64,000 bases of DNA from Clostridiales bacterium (GTDB taxonomy: Bacteria > Bacillota > Clostridia > Oscillospirales > Oscillospiraceae). Position 1 is the first letter of the stretch, and each line of letters begins with the position of its first letter. Under the pieces are notes generated by a model, which was not told the origin of the DNA, ran no database searches, and was given only the letters and a program-made list of their open reading frames with translations. Location: positions 7,433 to 71,432 of the forward strand of contig SFIY01000012.1 of the NCBI GenBank assembly GCA_004555205.1, given 5' to 3'. Shown here one piece after another: positions 50,513 to 59,152 of this stretch. The position numbers and the translations under genes were made by a program.

Positions 50513-51415
50513 TTACTCCTCGATTTTCGGTTTATCTTGCTTGTAGGCAAAGATGACGCCGGCCGTAATCAGTACGGCCCCGATAATGCTCATAAGGGAG
50601 ATCGGCTCATCCAACAGCAGCCAGCCCACAAAGACGGTCACGAACGGGGAAGCGTAGAGGTAGTTGTTGGTGACCACCACACCCAGACGCTGAAAGGCGA
50701 TGTTCCAGACAGCGAAGCAAACGGCATTGCCGAAAACACCCAGGAACAGCCAGGAGATCAGTACAGGCGGCTGGGTAAACAGCGGCGCCAAATCGGGCAT
50801 ACCGTCTGTCAGCAGCATCAGAGGAACTGCCGTAATAAAGGCCCAAAGGAACACACGGCGGGTGACAATAAAGTTGTCATAGACTTCCGTGTACTTTTTA
50901 ATCAGAATCGAATAGACGGCCCATGCCAAAGCGGCAGCCAATGCAAGCAGATCGCCCACGGGGCTGAGATGGAAGCTCAATGTGCCGTTAAGCACCACCA
51001 GAACAACGCCTGCCATGGCGATCAGCGCGCCGATGTAAACGAATTTCCCCAGTCTTTCATTGCTGCGGGAGAAAAACTGTGCCAGAATCACGGTCAAAAT
51101 AGGGGAGAGTGCCACGATGATGCTCACATTGGCGGCATAGGTGTGGGACAGGGCGGTATTTTGCAGGAAGAAATAAAAACTGCCGCCCATAATGCCGATC
51201 AGAACGAAGGTCAGCTCGTCTTTTAAGGACAGCTTCATAAATTTAGGGCGAAGCACCAACAGGGTCAAATAGGCAAGCCCCATACGCAGGGGAATAATTT
51301 GAATGGCGGTAAAGCCGGCATTCAGTAAATTCTTGGTCAAAACAAAGCAGCTGCCCCAAACCACAATCGTGAAGATGGCAAACAGATGTCCAACCATTTT
51401 TTGGGATTTTGTCAT
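50513..51415 (-). CDS. EamA/DMT-type transporter
   Basis: The start at 51415 follows AGGAGCG; 300 residues. Ten helices in two EamA repeats. FTIVVWGSCFVLTKNLL and GGSFYFFLQNTALSHTYAANVSIIVALSPI lie in the first repeat, AALAWAVYSILIKKYTE and YLYASPFVTVFVGWLLLDEPIS in the second. It likely exports an amino acid or metabolite. The ligand is unknown. Confidence 0.92.
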   Translation of the reverse strand: MTKSQKMVGHLFAIFTIVVWGSCFVLTKNLLNAGFTAIQIIPLRMGLAYLTLLVLRPKFMKLSLKDELTFVLIGIMGGSFYFFLQNTALSHTYAANVSIIVALSPILTVILAQFFSRSNERLGKFVYIGALIAMAGVVLVVLNGTLSFHLSPVGDLLALAAALAWAVYSILIKKYTEVYDNFIVTRRVFLWAFITAVPLMLLTDGMPDLAPLFTQPPVLISWLFLGVFGNAVCFAVWNIAFQRLGVVVTNNYLYASPFVTVFVGWLLLDEPISLMSIIGAVLITAGVIFAYKQDKPKIEE

Positions 51416-51453
51416 AAAAGAATCGCTCCTAATAAAAGTAATGCAGAGAATCA

Positions 51454-51480
51454 AGCTGCCCGGAAAAACCGGGCAGCTTG
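51454..51480 (-). terminator. Hairpin at the end of LCP gene 1
   Basis: AAGCTGCCCGG and CCGGGCAGCTT are perfect arms around AAAAA. It lies between the LCP stop and the EamA start on the same strand. No T tract, so termination may be partial. Confidence 0.55.
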
Positions 51481-51482
51481 CA

Positions 51483-53036
51483 TCAGTCTTCGGGAACCTG
51501 AGGAACTTCACCGTTGAAAACAGCCTGAATTAAATTCTGGGCATTATTGACAAGGTCGTAGTCGGGATACATGACATAAGCGTCACCGCCGCTGTATGTA
51601 TAATCGATTCCGCCATCACCGTAGACGGAATAAGACGTGATGTTCCAACCGGTCATGTTTTTCTGCTGCAGCTTAACCAAGCCGGCAATGTCGTCGTAGG
51701 ACATATTGGTGATAAACGCATCGGATACAGCATTGAGCACCTTCTGGTAATTGGAAAGCGCAGAGGAAGAGGTAGCTTTATTGACAATAGCCTTAATGAC
51801 TGCCATCTGGTTTTTACCGCGCTGAATGTCGCCGGCAGCAAAGGAATAACGCTCGCGGGAGAATGCCAGAGCGGCGCGTCCGTCCAGATGATTCATACCT
51901 TCTGAGAAGGAATAAGAGTCAAAGTAATAGCCTGTACCGTCTTCATTGGGAATTTCCATTCTCTTGGAGGTAAATTCATATTCAGACATGACGTCAATAC
52001 CGCCCAAAGCATCGACAATATCCACCAGGCCGTCGAAGTTCACGCGGACATAATACGCAACGTCCACGCCATACAGATTACCCAGCACATTCATGGATTC
52101 ATTGATACCGTAAAGACCTGCGTGGGTCAATTTATCCAATTCGCCGTTAAAAGCAAGAGGCAGATAGTAGTCGCGGGGCGTATTAATCAGCAAAATCTGA
52201 TGTGTTTGCGGATTAATTACAGCCAGGATGTTTACATCGCTCTTGCTCTTGATGTTTACATCGCTGTCGCGGGCATCAATACCGCTGCAGTAAACCACGA
52301 ACGGCCGCGAGAGATCAATATTGGTCAGGGAGGGGTTGTCAATTTCACGCTCTACGGAGTATTCATAGATAATACGCGTCTGGCTGGAGAAGTCGGCATA
52401 TTCATCCGTATTTTCCAGTACGGGTATGTAACCTTCATTTAAGATGATTGCCCCGACTTCGTCGTCATAAAGGGCGTCCACCAAAGTTGTGGTCGAGTCA
52501 TAGCCGACCGTTTTTACCTGATGCCCCAAGTCATTGGCCATTTCATTGAGCATTCCCTCTGTCAATTCTTCGTCTGCGTTATTCAGATAGCCAAATACAT
52601 AATCGCCGGCAGTGCCAAGCGTCAGAGCGGGGTCATCCTCCATGACTATGACGGCGGTGACCTCTTTTTCAATCAGCTTACCGCTGATTTTGGCAATCAT
52701 GTTTTTAACAGAGCCGGTAGCGATCAGTCCGAAAATCATGACGGCAGAGATTATCACTGCCAATATACCGCAGACCAATTTGCCGATCTTGTTATAGCGC
52801 AGGGGAAGCTGCACGATAACATGAGCGGCGTTAATGACAACAAGAACAACCATCGTAAGAACGGCCCACAAATCGGTAAGCATACCGGTTGCCATCAACT
52901 GGATGAACAGCGCCATACTGCACACAAGCAGTAAGATCATGGCAATAAAGCCAAAGAGATCTACCCGTGTGCGATACAGCTTGGATGTATTTATTTCACC
53001 CGGGTTCTGTTTTTCGGAATAGACATGTGAAACCAT
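51483..53036 (-). CDS. LytR-CpsA-Psr (LCP) family protein, copy 1
   Basis: ATG at 53036 has AAAGGAG eight bases before it; 517 residues. Four N-terminal membrane helices precede an external part. The LCP domain has RPFVVYCSGIDARDSDVNIKS-type start, HQILLINTPRDYYLPL (arginine of the active site), ALGGIDVMSEYEF and GRAALAFSRERYSFAAGDIQRGKNQ. It links teichoic acid or polysaccharide to peptidoglycan. A near-identical paralogue is directly upstream. Confidence 0.93.
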   Translation of the reverse strand: MVSHVYSEKQNPGEINTSKLYRTRVDLFGFIAMILLLVCSMALFIQLMATGMLTDLWAVLTMVVLVVINAAHVIVQLPLRYNKIGKLVCGILAVIISAVMIFGLIATGSVKNMIAKISGKLIEKEVTAVIVMEDDPALTLGTAGDYVFGYLNNADEELTEGMLNEMANDLGHQVKTVGYDSTTTLVDALYDDEVGAIILNEGYIPVLENTDEYADFSSQTRIIYEYSVEREIDNPSLTNIDLSRPFVVYCSGIDARDSDVNIKSKSDVNILAVINPQTHQILLINTPRDYYLPLAFNGELDKLTHAGLYGINESMNVLGNLYGVDVAYYVRVNFDGLVDIVDALGGIDVMSEYEFTSKRMEIPNEDGTGYYFDSYSFSEGMNHLDGRAALAFSRERYSFAAGDIQRGKNQMAVIKAIVNKATSSSALSNYQKVLNAVSDAFITNMSYDDIAGLVKLQQKNMTGWNITSYSVYGDGGIDYTYSGGDAYVMYPDYDLVNNAQNLIQAVFNGEVPQVPED

Positions 53037-53078
53037 ATAATAAACTCCTTTCAATGGAAAAATCAGAAATAAAGACCG

Positions 53079-54617
53079 TCAACGATTACCCATCGTTTGC
53101 CGGATCATCGTTTTTGCTTCTTCTATCAATTCGGTGTCAGGATACATGACGTAGGCATAATCGCCGCTGTAGGTATCTTCTTCGCCGCTCTGGCCGGAAA
53201 CGGTATAGCTTGTCATGTGCCAACCGCTCATATCCTTTTGCTGCATTTTAACCAAAGCCGCCATATCATCGTATGAAAGATTGGTGATAAAGGCGTCAGA
53301 AACAGCCTTGAGTAGTTCCTGATAATGAGACAAAACAGAGGGAGAAGTTGCCTTATTGACAATGGCCTTGATGACGGCCATCTGGTTTTTACCGCGCTGA
53401 ATGTCACCGGAGGCAAAAGAGTAGCGCTCGCGTGAAAAGGCCAGTGCAGCGCGCCCATCCAGGTGATTGGTGCCTTCCGTAAAGGTGTAGGAATCTTTGT
53501 AGAATCCCTCGCCGGTCTCATCGGGAATATCCATCATTCTGGTGGTAAATGCATTCTCGGAATCCACATCAATACCGCCTAAAGCGTCCACAATGTTGAC
53601 CAGACCGTTGAAATTTACGCGAACATAATAGGAGACATCGACGCCGTACAGGTCGGAAAGGACATGCATGGACTCGTCAATACCGTAAATGCCGGCATGA
53701 GTCAGCTTGTCCATTTCGCCGTTAAAGCTGAGCGGAAGATAATAGTCGCGGGGCGTATTGACCAACAGAATTTCATGCGTCTGCGGATTGATCACAGCCA
53801 GAATATTGACATCACTCAGGCTTTTGGCGTTAATATCGCTTTGGCGGGCATCAATACCGCTGCAGTAAACCACAAAAGGCTTAGTTACATCCAGTTTCTT
53901 TGCGCCGGATTTGACAATTTGCCGTTCTGCAGTATATTCGCAAAGAATACGGGTCTCGTCAGAAAACGACTTGTACAGGTCGCTTTTTTCCAGTACGGAG
54001 ATATAGCTCTTGTTCAACAGGATTGCGCCTGCTTCGCCGCTGTAAAGCGCATCGGCTAACGCGGTGGAAGACGTATAGGATACCGTCCGGATCGGATCGC
54101 CGACTTGCTGCGTGATTTGATCGCACAGATCCTGCATGATGCTGCTGTCTGTACTCTCCGGATAGCCGAAGGTATAGTCGGCAGCATCGTTGATCGTTTG
54201 TGCCGGGTCGTCCTTCAGCACGATCACGGCGGTAATTTCCTTTTCCGTCAGCATACCGCTGATTTTAGCGAGGGCACTTTGCACGGAACCGGTGGCAATG
54301 GACGCATACAGCATGATGGCTGACAGGCCAATGGCCACAAGGCCGCAAAGCAGCTTTCCCAGTTTATTACGGCGCAGGGGGAGCTGCACGATCATGTGAA
54401 GCATATTGAACAAGGCGAGCACGCCGATGGCGATATACAGCCAGGTGCTCGACAGCATTTGCGTAGCGCGGAGCTGCAGAACCAAGACGGCACTTGCAAT
54501 CAGCAGGATGAGCAATGCAACGATACCGAATCGGTCCAGAAATGTGCGGCGCAGCCGTCTGCGGGGTCTTGCCTCCTCCGAATGGTCGCCTCTGCGAGGG
54601 ATATATTGAGAATCCAT
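53079..54617 (-). CDS. LytR-CpsA-Psr (LCP) family protein, copy 2
   Basis: ATG at 54617 follows AAAGGAACC; 512 residues. Same plan as copy 1: membrane N-terminus, an insert domain (about 120-260) and an LCP domain with HEILLVNTPRDYYLPL and the SRERYSFASGDIQRGKNQ block. The paralogues share most of their LCP residues, so they arose by tandem duplication. Separated by 42 bases and probably cotranscribed. Confidence 0.93.
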   Translation of the reverse strand: MDSQYIPRRGDHSEEARPRRRLRRTFLDRFGIVALLILLIASAVLVLQLRATQMLSSTWLYIAIGVLALFNMLHMIVQLPLRRNKLGKLLCGLVAIGLSAIMLYASIATGSVQSALAKISGMLTEKEITAVIVLKDDPAQTINDAADYTFGYPESTDSSIMQDLCDQITQQVGDPIRTVSYTSSTALADALYSGEAGAILLNKSYISVLEKSDLYKSFSDETRILCEYTAERQIVKSGAKKLDVTKPFVVYCSGIDARQSDINAKSLSDVNILAVINPQTHEILLVNTPRDYYLPLSFNGEMDKLTHAGIYGIDESMHVLSDLYGVDVSYYVRVNFNGLVNIVDALGGIDVDSENAFTTRMMDIPDETGEGFYKDSYTFTEGTNHLDGRAALAFSRERYSFASGDIQRGKNQMAVIKAIVNKATSPSVLSHYQELLKAVSDAFITNLSYDDMAALVKMQQKDMSGWHMTSYTVSGQSGEEDTYSGDYAYVMYPDTELIEEAKTMIRQTMGNR

Positions 54618-54854
54618 AGCAGGTTCCTTTCTTGTAATCATAAAACAGACTTAATTATTATAATACTATCTTTCGACAAATGCCAGTAAAATTTGTAATT
54701 TATCTGTGAATTTTGTAAATTCAAAACGAATCCATTATAAAAAGGGAGTGGCCTGAGCAGCAGTATGGCGATTTTAAGTTGAATTGGCGGGAGAATCATG
54801 TTACACTGTTTGAAGAATTTACGCAGGTTGTGTAAAACGAGGAGGAAACAGAGC

Positions 54855-55778
54855 ATGAAAGCTGCACTTGTCATCATGGCCGCGGGACTCGGTTCCCGTT
54901 ACGGCGGAAATAAACAGGTAGATGGTGTAGGGCCCAACGGTGAGATTTTGATGGAGTATTCCATTTATGATGCGATTCGGGCCGGATTTACAAAAGTGGT
55001 GTTTATCATCAAGCCTGACATGCTGGATATGATGAAAAACCTTTGCGGTGACCGGTTGTGTAAGAGGACGACACGCAGCGGCGAGCCGGTTGAAGTTTGC
55101 TACGCTTTTCAGGATTTTACCAGTGTTCCTGCCTTTTATACCATTCCGGCCGAGCGCACAAAGCCTTTCGGCACAACACACGCCGTTCTTTGTGCCCGCG
55201 CCTATGTAAAAGAGCCCTTCTGCGTCATCAATGCCGATGACTATTACGGCGTGGACGCCTACCGTGCCATGTATGAAGAGCTGTGCCGCTTGCCGGAGGC
55301 CGGCAAGGCCGCCATGGTGGGCTATGAGCTGAAAAACACCGTCAGCATTAACGGCACGGTATCCCGCGGCGTATGCCGTGTCAAGGACGGCTGCCTGAGC
55401 AGCATCAAAGAAACGCTGAAAATCCGGCTGTTTGCCGATGGCTCAATTGCCGATGTGGCAGACGGCGCTCATAACGAGTTGGCGCCGGAAACCGTGGTGT
55501 CTATGAACTTTTGGGGATTTGTTCCGTCTATTTTCGATGAACTGGAGCGTTACTTCCGGGAATTTCTCTATCAAATAGCGGCTGATGATATTAAGGCCGA
55601 ATGTCTGCTGCCCAATATGGTGGGCGAGCTGGTAAAAAAAGGAACGCTGCAGGTATCCGTGCTGCACTCGGCTGACCGCTGGTTTGGCATGACATATCAC
55701 GAGGATCGCCTGCATGTAGCCGCTGAGTTGAAGCGCCTCCATGACAACGGCACATATCCCGTGTCACTGCGCCAATGA
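54855..55778 (+). CDS. Nucleotidyltransferase (sugar-1-phosphate NTP transferase-like)
   Basis: ATG at 54855 follows GAGGAGGAAAC; 307 residues. ALVIMAAGLGSRYGGNKQVDGVGPNG is the nucleotide-binding glycine loop, with the family Lys. PFGTTHAVLCAR and CVINADDYYG contain the metal Asp. It probably makes an NDP-sugar for surface polymers, which fits the neighbouring LCP proteins. The substrate is not certain. Confidence 0.85.
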   Translation: MKAALVIMAAGLGSRYGGNKQVDGVGPNGEILMEYSIYDAIRAGFTKVVFIIKPDMLDMMKNLCGDRLCKRTTRSGEPVEVCYAFQDFTSVPAFYTIPAERTKPFGTTHAVLCARAYVKEPFCVINADDYYGVDAYRAMYEELCRLPEAGKAAMVGYELKNTVSINGTVSRGVCRVKDGCLSSIKETLKIRLFADGSIADVADGAHNELAPETVVSMNFWGFVPSIFDELERYFREFLYQIAADDIKAECLLPNMVGELVKKGTLQVSVLHSADRWFGMTYHEDRLHVAAELKRLHDNGTYPVSLRQ

Positions 55779-55801
55779 GTTCTTAATTTGAGTTCTTATA
55801 T

Positions 55802-55841
55802 AAAAGAGGTGCACGGAAACGGACCCGTGCACCTCTTTTGC
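55802..55841. terminator. Bidirectional terminator
   Basis: AAAAGAGGTGCACGG and CCGTGCACCTCTTTT pair almost perfectly. It serves the nucleotidyltransferase gene and, on the other strand, the Asn-rich mini-gene. Confidence 0.9.
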
Positions 55842-55852
55842 TGTCCGCCATG

Positions 55853-55978
55853 TCAGCGGCACTGGTTGTTCTTGTTGGTGTTCTGATTGTTCTTATTGGT
55901 ATTCTTGTTGGTGTTCTGATTGTCCTTGTTGTTGGTGTTCTTGTTGGTGTTCTGGTTATTGAAATTCTTGTTGTCCAT
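55853..55978 (-). CDS. Asn-rich mini-protein (41 aa)
   Basis: On the minus strand ATG at 55978 is preceded by AAGGAGGTGTCCGAT, a strong RBS. The frame runs 41 codons to TGA. The protein is almost only Asn, Lys, Thr and Gln with repeats of NQNTNKN, and ends in QCR. A frameless DNA repeat could give this, but the perfect RBS and clean stop argue for a gene. Similar Asn-rich small proteins occur in Clostridia, perhaps in spores; that link is only suggestive. Confidence 0.6.
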   Translation of the reverse strand: MDNKNFNNQNTNKNTNNKDNQNTNKNTNKNNQNTNKNNQCR

Positions 55979-56095
55979 ATCGGACACCTCCTTCTGTACT
56001 TTAGCGTACGGATGTAGTGTAACCAAAAGCCAAAAAGCTATGCAAAAAATAAATAAAAATATTGAGAAATAGTTGTTGACAAATAGGGGAGAGTA

Positions 56096-56240
56096 GGGTA
56101 CAATGTTCGAGTGAAAACAAAGAAGGTCGGTGCATCCGCCTCACCTCCAGCGAACGGCAAAGAGGTCAACAGCGAAAGGATAACCCTGAAAGGGGTTTTG
56201 AATTGTTGCGCGGATGCTGTGTGCATTCGCGTTTTTATTT
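56096..56240 (+). ncRNA. L20-type leader of the infC operon
   Basis: The stretch before infC holds paired arms (AAAGAGGTC region, AACCCTGAAAGGGGTT) and ends with a terminator-like stem CGCGGATGC...GCATTCGCG followed by TTTTTATTTT (56201-56240). This matches the arrangement of the Firmicute L20 leader, where L20 binds its own mRNA to stop transcription. A covariance search would settle it. Confidence 0.7.
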
Positions 56241-56261
56241 TGGAATGGAGGTGCTTCGGTT

Positions 56262-56780
56262 ATTAGCAAAGTAGTGCATCAAGTGAACGAAGAGATCCGC
56301 GATAAGGAGATCCGTCTGATCGGTGAAACCGGTGAGCAGCTGGGTATCATGTCGTCTGAGGAAGCTCTGGATATTGCAGAGGAGCGCGGTTTGGATCTGG
56401 TAAAGATTTCTCCGCAGGCGGTGCCGCCTGTCTGCAAGCTCATGAATTACGGCAAATACCGTTTCGAGCAGAGCAAGCGAGAAAAGGAAGCCAGAAAGAA
56501 TCAGCATGTGGTGGAGATCAAAGAGATTCGTATGTCCCCCGGCATTGATGTGGGTGACTTTAACACCAAGCTGAAAAATGCGCAGAAATTCCTGGCAGAC
56601 GGCAACCGAGTTAAGGTTTCCGTTCGGTTCCGTGGCCGTGAAATGGCCCATACGGAAATCGGCCGCGGTCTGCTGAACAAGTTTGCCGAGCAGTGCGCCG
56701 AAGCAGCAACATTGGATAAGGCAGCCAAGATGGAGGGCCGGAATATGTCAATTTTCCTGTCCCCCAAGGCTGGTAAGTAA
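56262..56780 (+). CDS. infC: Translation initiation factor IF-3 (AUU start)
   Basis: The start is taken as ATT at 56262, ten bases after GGAGG, because no in-frame ATG lies near and AUU starts are a conserved autocontrol of infC. Product of 172 residues: VVHQVNEEIRDKEIRLIGETGEQLG, the N-domain; PVCKLMNYGKYRFEQSKREKEARK linker; C-domain with FLADGNRVKVSVRFRGREMAH. IF-3 checks the initiator tRNA and keeps subunits apart. The first gene of the infC-rpmI-rplT operon. Confidence 0.96.
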   Translation: MSKVVHQVNEEIRDKEIRLIGETGEQLGIMSSEEALDIAEERGLDLVKISPQAVPPVCKLMNYGKYRFEQSKREKEARKNQHVVEIKEIRMSPGIDVGDFNTKLKNAQKFLADGNRVKVSVRFRGREMAHTEIGRGLLNKFAEQCAEAATLDKAAKMEGRNMSIFLSPKAGK

Positions 56781-56830
56781 ACAAGTATTTCTTTAGCATC
56801 AGCAAGGAAACATACGGAAGGAGTAACATT

Positions 56831-57028
56831 ATGCCTAAACTGAAGACCCACAGCGGCGCCAAGAAGCGCTTCAATCTGACGAAATCCGGCAAGGTCAAGA
56901 GAGCACACGCTTTCAAGAGCCACATCCTGACCAAGAAGGACACCAAGCGCGGCCGTCGTCTGCGCAGCTCCACCTATGCGGATTGCACCAACGAGGCAAC
57001 CGTCCGCAAGATGATCCCTTACAAATAA
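56831..57028 (+). CDS. rpmI: Large ribosomal subunit protein L35
   Basis: 65 residues, typical length. PKLKTHSGAKKRFNLTKSGKVKRAHAFKSHILTKK is the family sequence. RBS GGAAGGAG. Standard neighbour of infC and rplT, coregulated by the L20 leader. Confidence 0.98.
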   Translation: MPKLKTHSGAKKRFNLTKSGKVKRAHAFKSHILTKKDTKRGRRLRSSTYADCTNEATVRKMIPYK

Positions 57029-57062
57029 GAGTCGGAACCGTTAGAATAGGAGGCAATAAGAT

Positions 57063-57413
57063 ATGGCAAGAGTAAAAGGCGCAATGATGGCGCGTAAGAG
57101 AAGAAATAAGACCCTGAAGCTGGCCAAGGGTTATTGGGGTGCTAAGTCCAAGCACTTCAAGATGGCTAACGAGCAGGTTATGAAGTCCCTGACCTATGCT
57201 TACATTGGCCGTCGTCTGAAGAAGAGAGATTTCCGTCAGTTGTGGATCACCCGCATCAGCGCTGCCTGCAAGCTGAACGGTATGAACTATTCCACCTTCA
57301 TGCACGGTCTGAAGGTCGCCGGTATCGAGATCAATCGCAAGATGCTCTCCGAGATGGCTATCAATGACGCCGTTGCGTTCTCCGCCCTGTGCGAGATCGC
57401 CAAGAAGGCCTAA
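57063..57413 (+). CDS. rplT: Large ribosomal subunit protein L20
   Basis: 116 residues. RVKGAMMARKRRNKTLKLAKGYWGAKSKHFKMANEQVMKSL is typical. It is needed for 50S assembly and represses the operon by binding the leader. RBS AGGAGGCAATAAG. An intrinsic terminator follows at 57425-57454. Confidence 0.98.
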   Translation: MARVKGAMMARKRRNKTLKLAKGYWGAKSKHFKMANEQVMKSLTYAYIGRRLKKRDFRQLWITRISAACKLNGMNYSTFMHGLKVAGIEINRKMLSEMAINDAVAFSALCEIAKKA

Positions 57414-57424
57414 ATTCTCAGCGA

Positions 57425-57454
57425 AAGATGCAGCCCACGGGCTGCATCTTTTTT
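57425..57454 (+). terminator. Terminator of the infC operon
   Basis: AAGATGCAGCCC and GGGCTGCATCTT are perfect arms with an ACG-like loop, followed by TTTTTTG. Confidence 0.94.
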
Positions 57455-57521
57455 GTGCTGTACATTGCGGAAAAAAAGCAGTATAATCAGAAAAAACATT
57501 CGGAAACAGGAGGGTATACAG

Positions 57522-58862
57522 ATGTATTGCGTGAGAAAAGTCAACGAGGATTACACATGGATCGGCGCGGACAGCCGCCGCCTGGCGGTGTTTGAGGGTG
57601 TATTCGGTGTGCCGGATGGCGTTTCCTATAACAGCTATCTGCTGTCGGATGAGAAAACCGTGCTGTTTGACACGGTGGATTCGCAGGTGATCCGGCAGTT
57701 CCGGGAGAATCTGATGCACACCCTGAACGGACGCGCACTGGACTACATTGTGGTGCACCACATGGAGCCGGATCACACCGCCGAGCTGGAGGATCTGGTG
57801 CTGCGATTCCCGGAGGTGCAGATCCTGTGCTCCGCCATGGCCAAGACCATGATCGGGCAGTTCTTCGGCCACGCCTACGACGATCGCATCCGGGTGTGCA
57901 AGGAGGGGGACACCCTCTGCACCGGCAAGCACACCCTGCAGTTTGTCATGGCTCCCATGGTACACTGGCCGGAGGTAATGATGACTTACGATCAAACGGA
58001 TAAGCTGCTGCTGTCGGCGGATGCCTTTGGATGCTTCGGTGCGCTGAACGGGCGGCTCTTTGCCGACGAGGTGGACTTTGACCGGGATTATCTGGATGAA
58101 TGCCGCCGGTACTATACCAATATAGTAGGTAAGTACGGCTCTCAGGTGCAGGTGGTGCTTCAGAAGGCAGCGGGGCTGGAAATCCGGATGATTCTGCCCC
58201 TGCATGGCTTTGTGTGGAGAAAGGAACTGGGGTATATTTTAGGCAAGCATGACCTGTGGAGCCGGTATGAGCCGGAGGTGCGGGGCGTGATGATTGCCTA
58301 TGCCTCCGTTTACAGCGACACGGAATGTGCCGCGAATATTCTGGCATGCCGGCTGGCGGAGCAGGGAATCAAGGCACAGATGTTCGACACCTCCGTGACG
58401 CCGTCGTCCTATGTTCTCTCGGCGGCGTTCCGGTACAGCCATCTGGTGTTTGCCGCACCGACCTACAACGCAGGGGTGTTCATTACCATGGAGGAGCTGC
58501 TGCGGGACATTGCCGCCCACGGCCTGCAGAATCGGAAGGTGGCCCTGTTGGAGAACGGATCCTGGGCACCGACCAGCGGACGGGAAATGCAGAAGATTTT
58601 GCAGGGACTCAAGGGTTGGGACCAGGTGGAGGATACTTTCACCATCCGCTCTGCGCTGCAGGAGGATCAGACATTGCAGTTGGAGCGGCTGGCGGCGGTG
58701 CTGGCCAAGGATGTGAAGACTGTCCCGGCGGCGGAAGCGGCAGAGAAGAAAAAGCAATTTGTGTGCAAAGTGTGCGGCTATGTGTATGAGGGAGACGCCC
58801 TGCCGGAGGATTACAAATGCCCGCTGTGCGGTGCCGGAGCGGAGTATTTTGCGGAGAAATAA
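57522..58862 (+). CDS. Flavodiiron protein with C-terminal rubredoxin
   Basis: ATG at 57522 follows CAGGAGGGTATACAG; 446 residues. Beta-lactamase-like diiron domain with HHMEPDH, a flavodoxin domain (MIAYASVYSDTECAAN to ENGSWAP), and a rubredoxin at the end (CKVCGYVYEGD, CPLCGA). It reduces O2 to water or NO to N2O with electrons from NADH via rubredoxin. The fused rubredoxin is common in strict anaerobes. Confidence 0.93.
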   Translation: MYCVRKVNEDYTWIGADSRRLAVFEGVFGVPDGVSYNSYLLSDEKTVLFDTVDSQVIRQFRENLMHTLNGRALDYIVVHHMEPDHTAELEDLVLRFPEVQILCSAMAKTMIGQFFGHAYDDRIRVCKEGDTLCTGKHTLQFVMAPMVHWPEVMMTYDQTDKLLLSADAFGCFGALNGRLFADEVDFDRDYLDECRRYYTNIVGKYGSQVQVVLQKAAGLEIRMILPLHGFVWRKELGYILGKHDLWSRYEPEVRGVMIAYASVYSDTECAANILACRLAEQGIKAQMFDTSVTPSSYVLSAAFRYSHLVFAAPTYNAGVFITMEELLRDIAAHGLQNRKVALLENGSWAPTSGREMQKILQGLKGWDQVEDTFTIRSALQEDQTLQLERLAAVLAKDVKTVPAAEAAEKKKQFVCKVCGYVYEGDALPEDYKCPLCGAGAEYFAEK

Positions 58863-58885
58863 GGAGAAATAAAAGGAGAGCGCCA

Positions 58886-59097
58886 TGCAGTTTCTTTAGC
58901 TCCCCTTTGCCCTATGCTCTGCTGTATATCCGGCAGGAGAAACAATATAGATTTAAAGCTGCCACAGCCTTGAAGATCACCCTGACCCTGACGCTGGCGG
59001 TGTGCCTTATCGTAGCACCGGAGCGGTATGGCGGCGCTGGCGGCTGTACTTTGCGGGACAATTCATGCTGTGCGCGGGATATATTGCCGCGGTATAA
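58886..59097 (+). pseudogene. Remnant of a YhhN/lysoplasmalogenase-like membrane protein
   Basis: After a good RBS (AAAAGGAGAGCGCC) and ATG at 58886 the frame stops after four codons. Reading with frame changes gives PYALLYIRQEKQYRFKAATALK and then WRLYFAGQFMLCAGYIAAV, like the beginning of YhhN-family proteins. At least two frame changes and a large truncation are needed. A decayed gene is the best reading, with low certainty. Confidence 0.35.
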
Positions 59098-59101
59098 GCA
59101 C

Positions 59102-59131
59102 ACCCCTGCATCCGATTTTGGATGCAGGGGT
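59102..59131 (-). terminator. Hairpin downstream of trmB
   Basis: ACCCCTGCATCC and GGATGCAGGGGT are perfect arms. No T tract follows on the minus strand. Confidence 0.5.
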
Positions 59132-59152
59132 GCATTGTTGTATATGGAGAGG

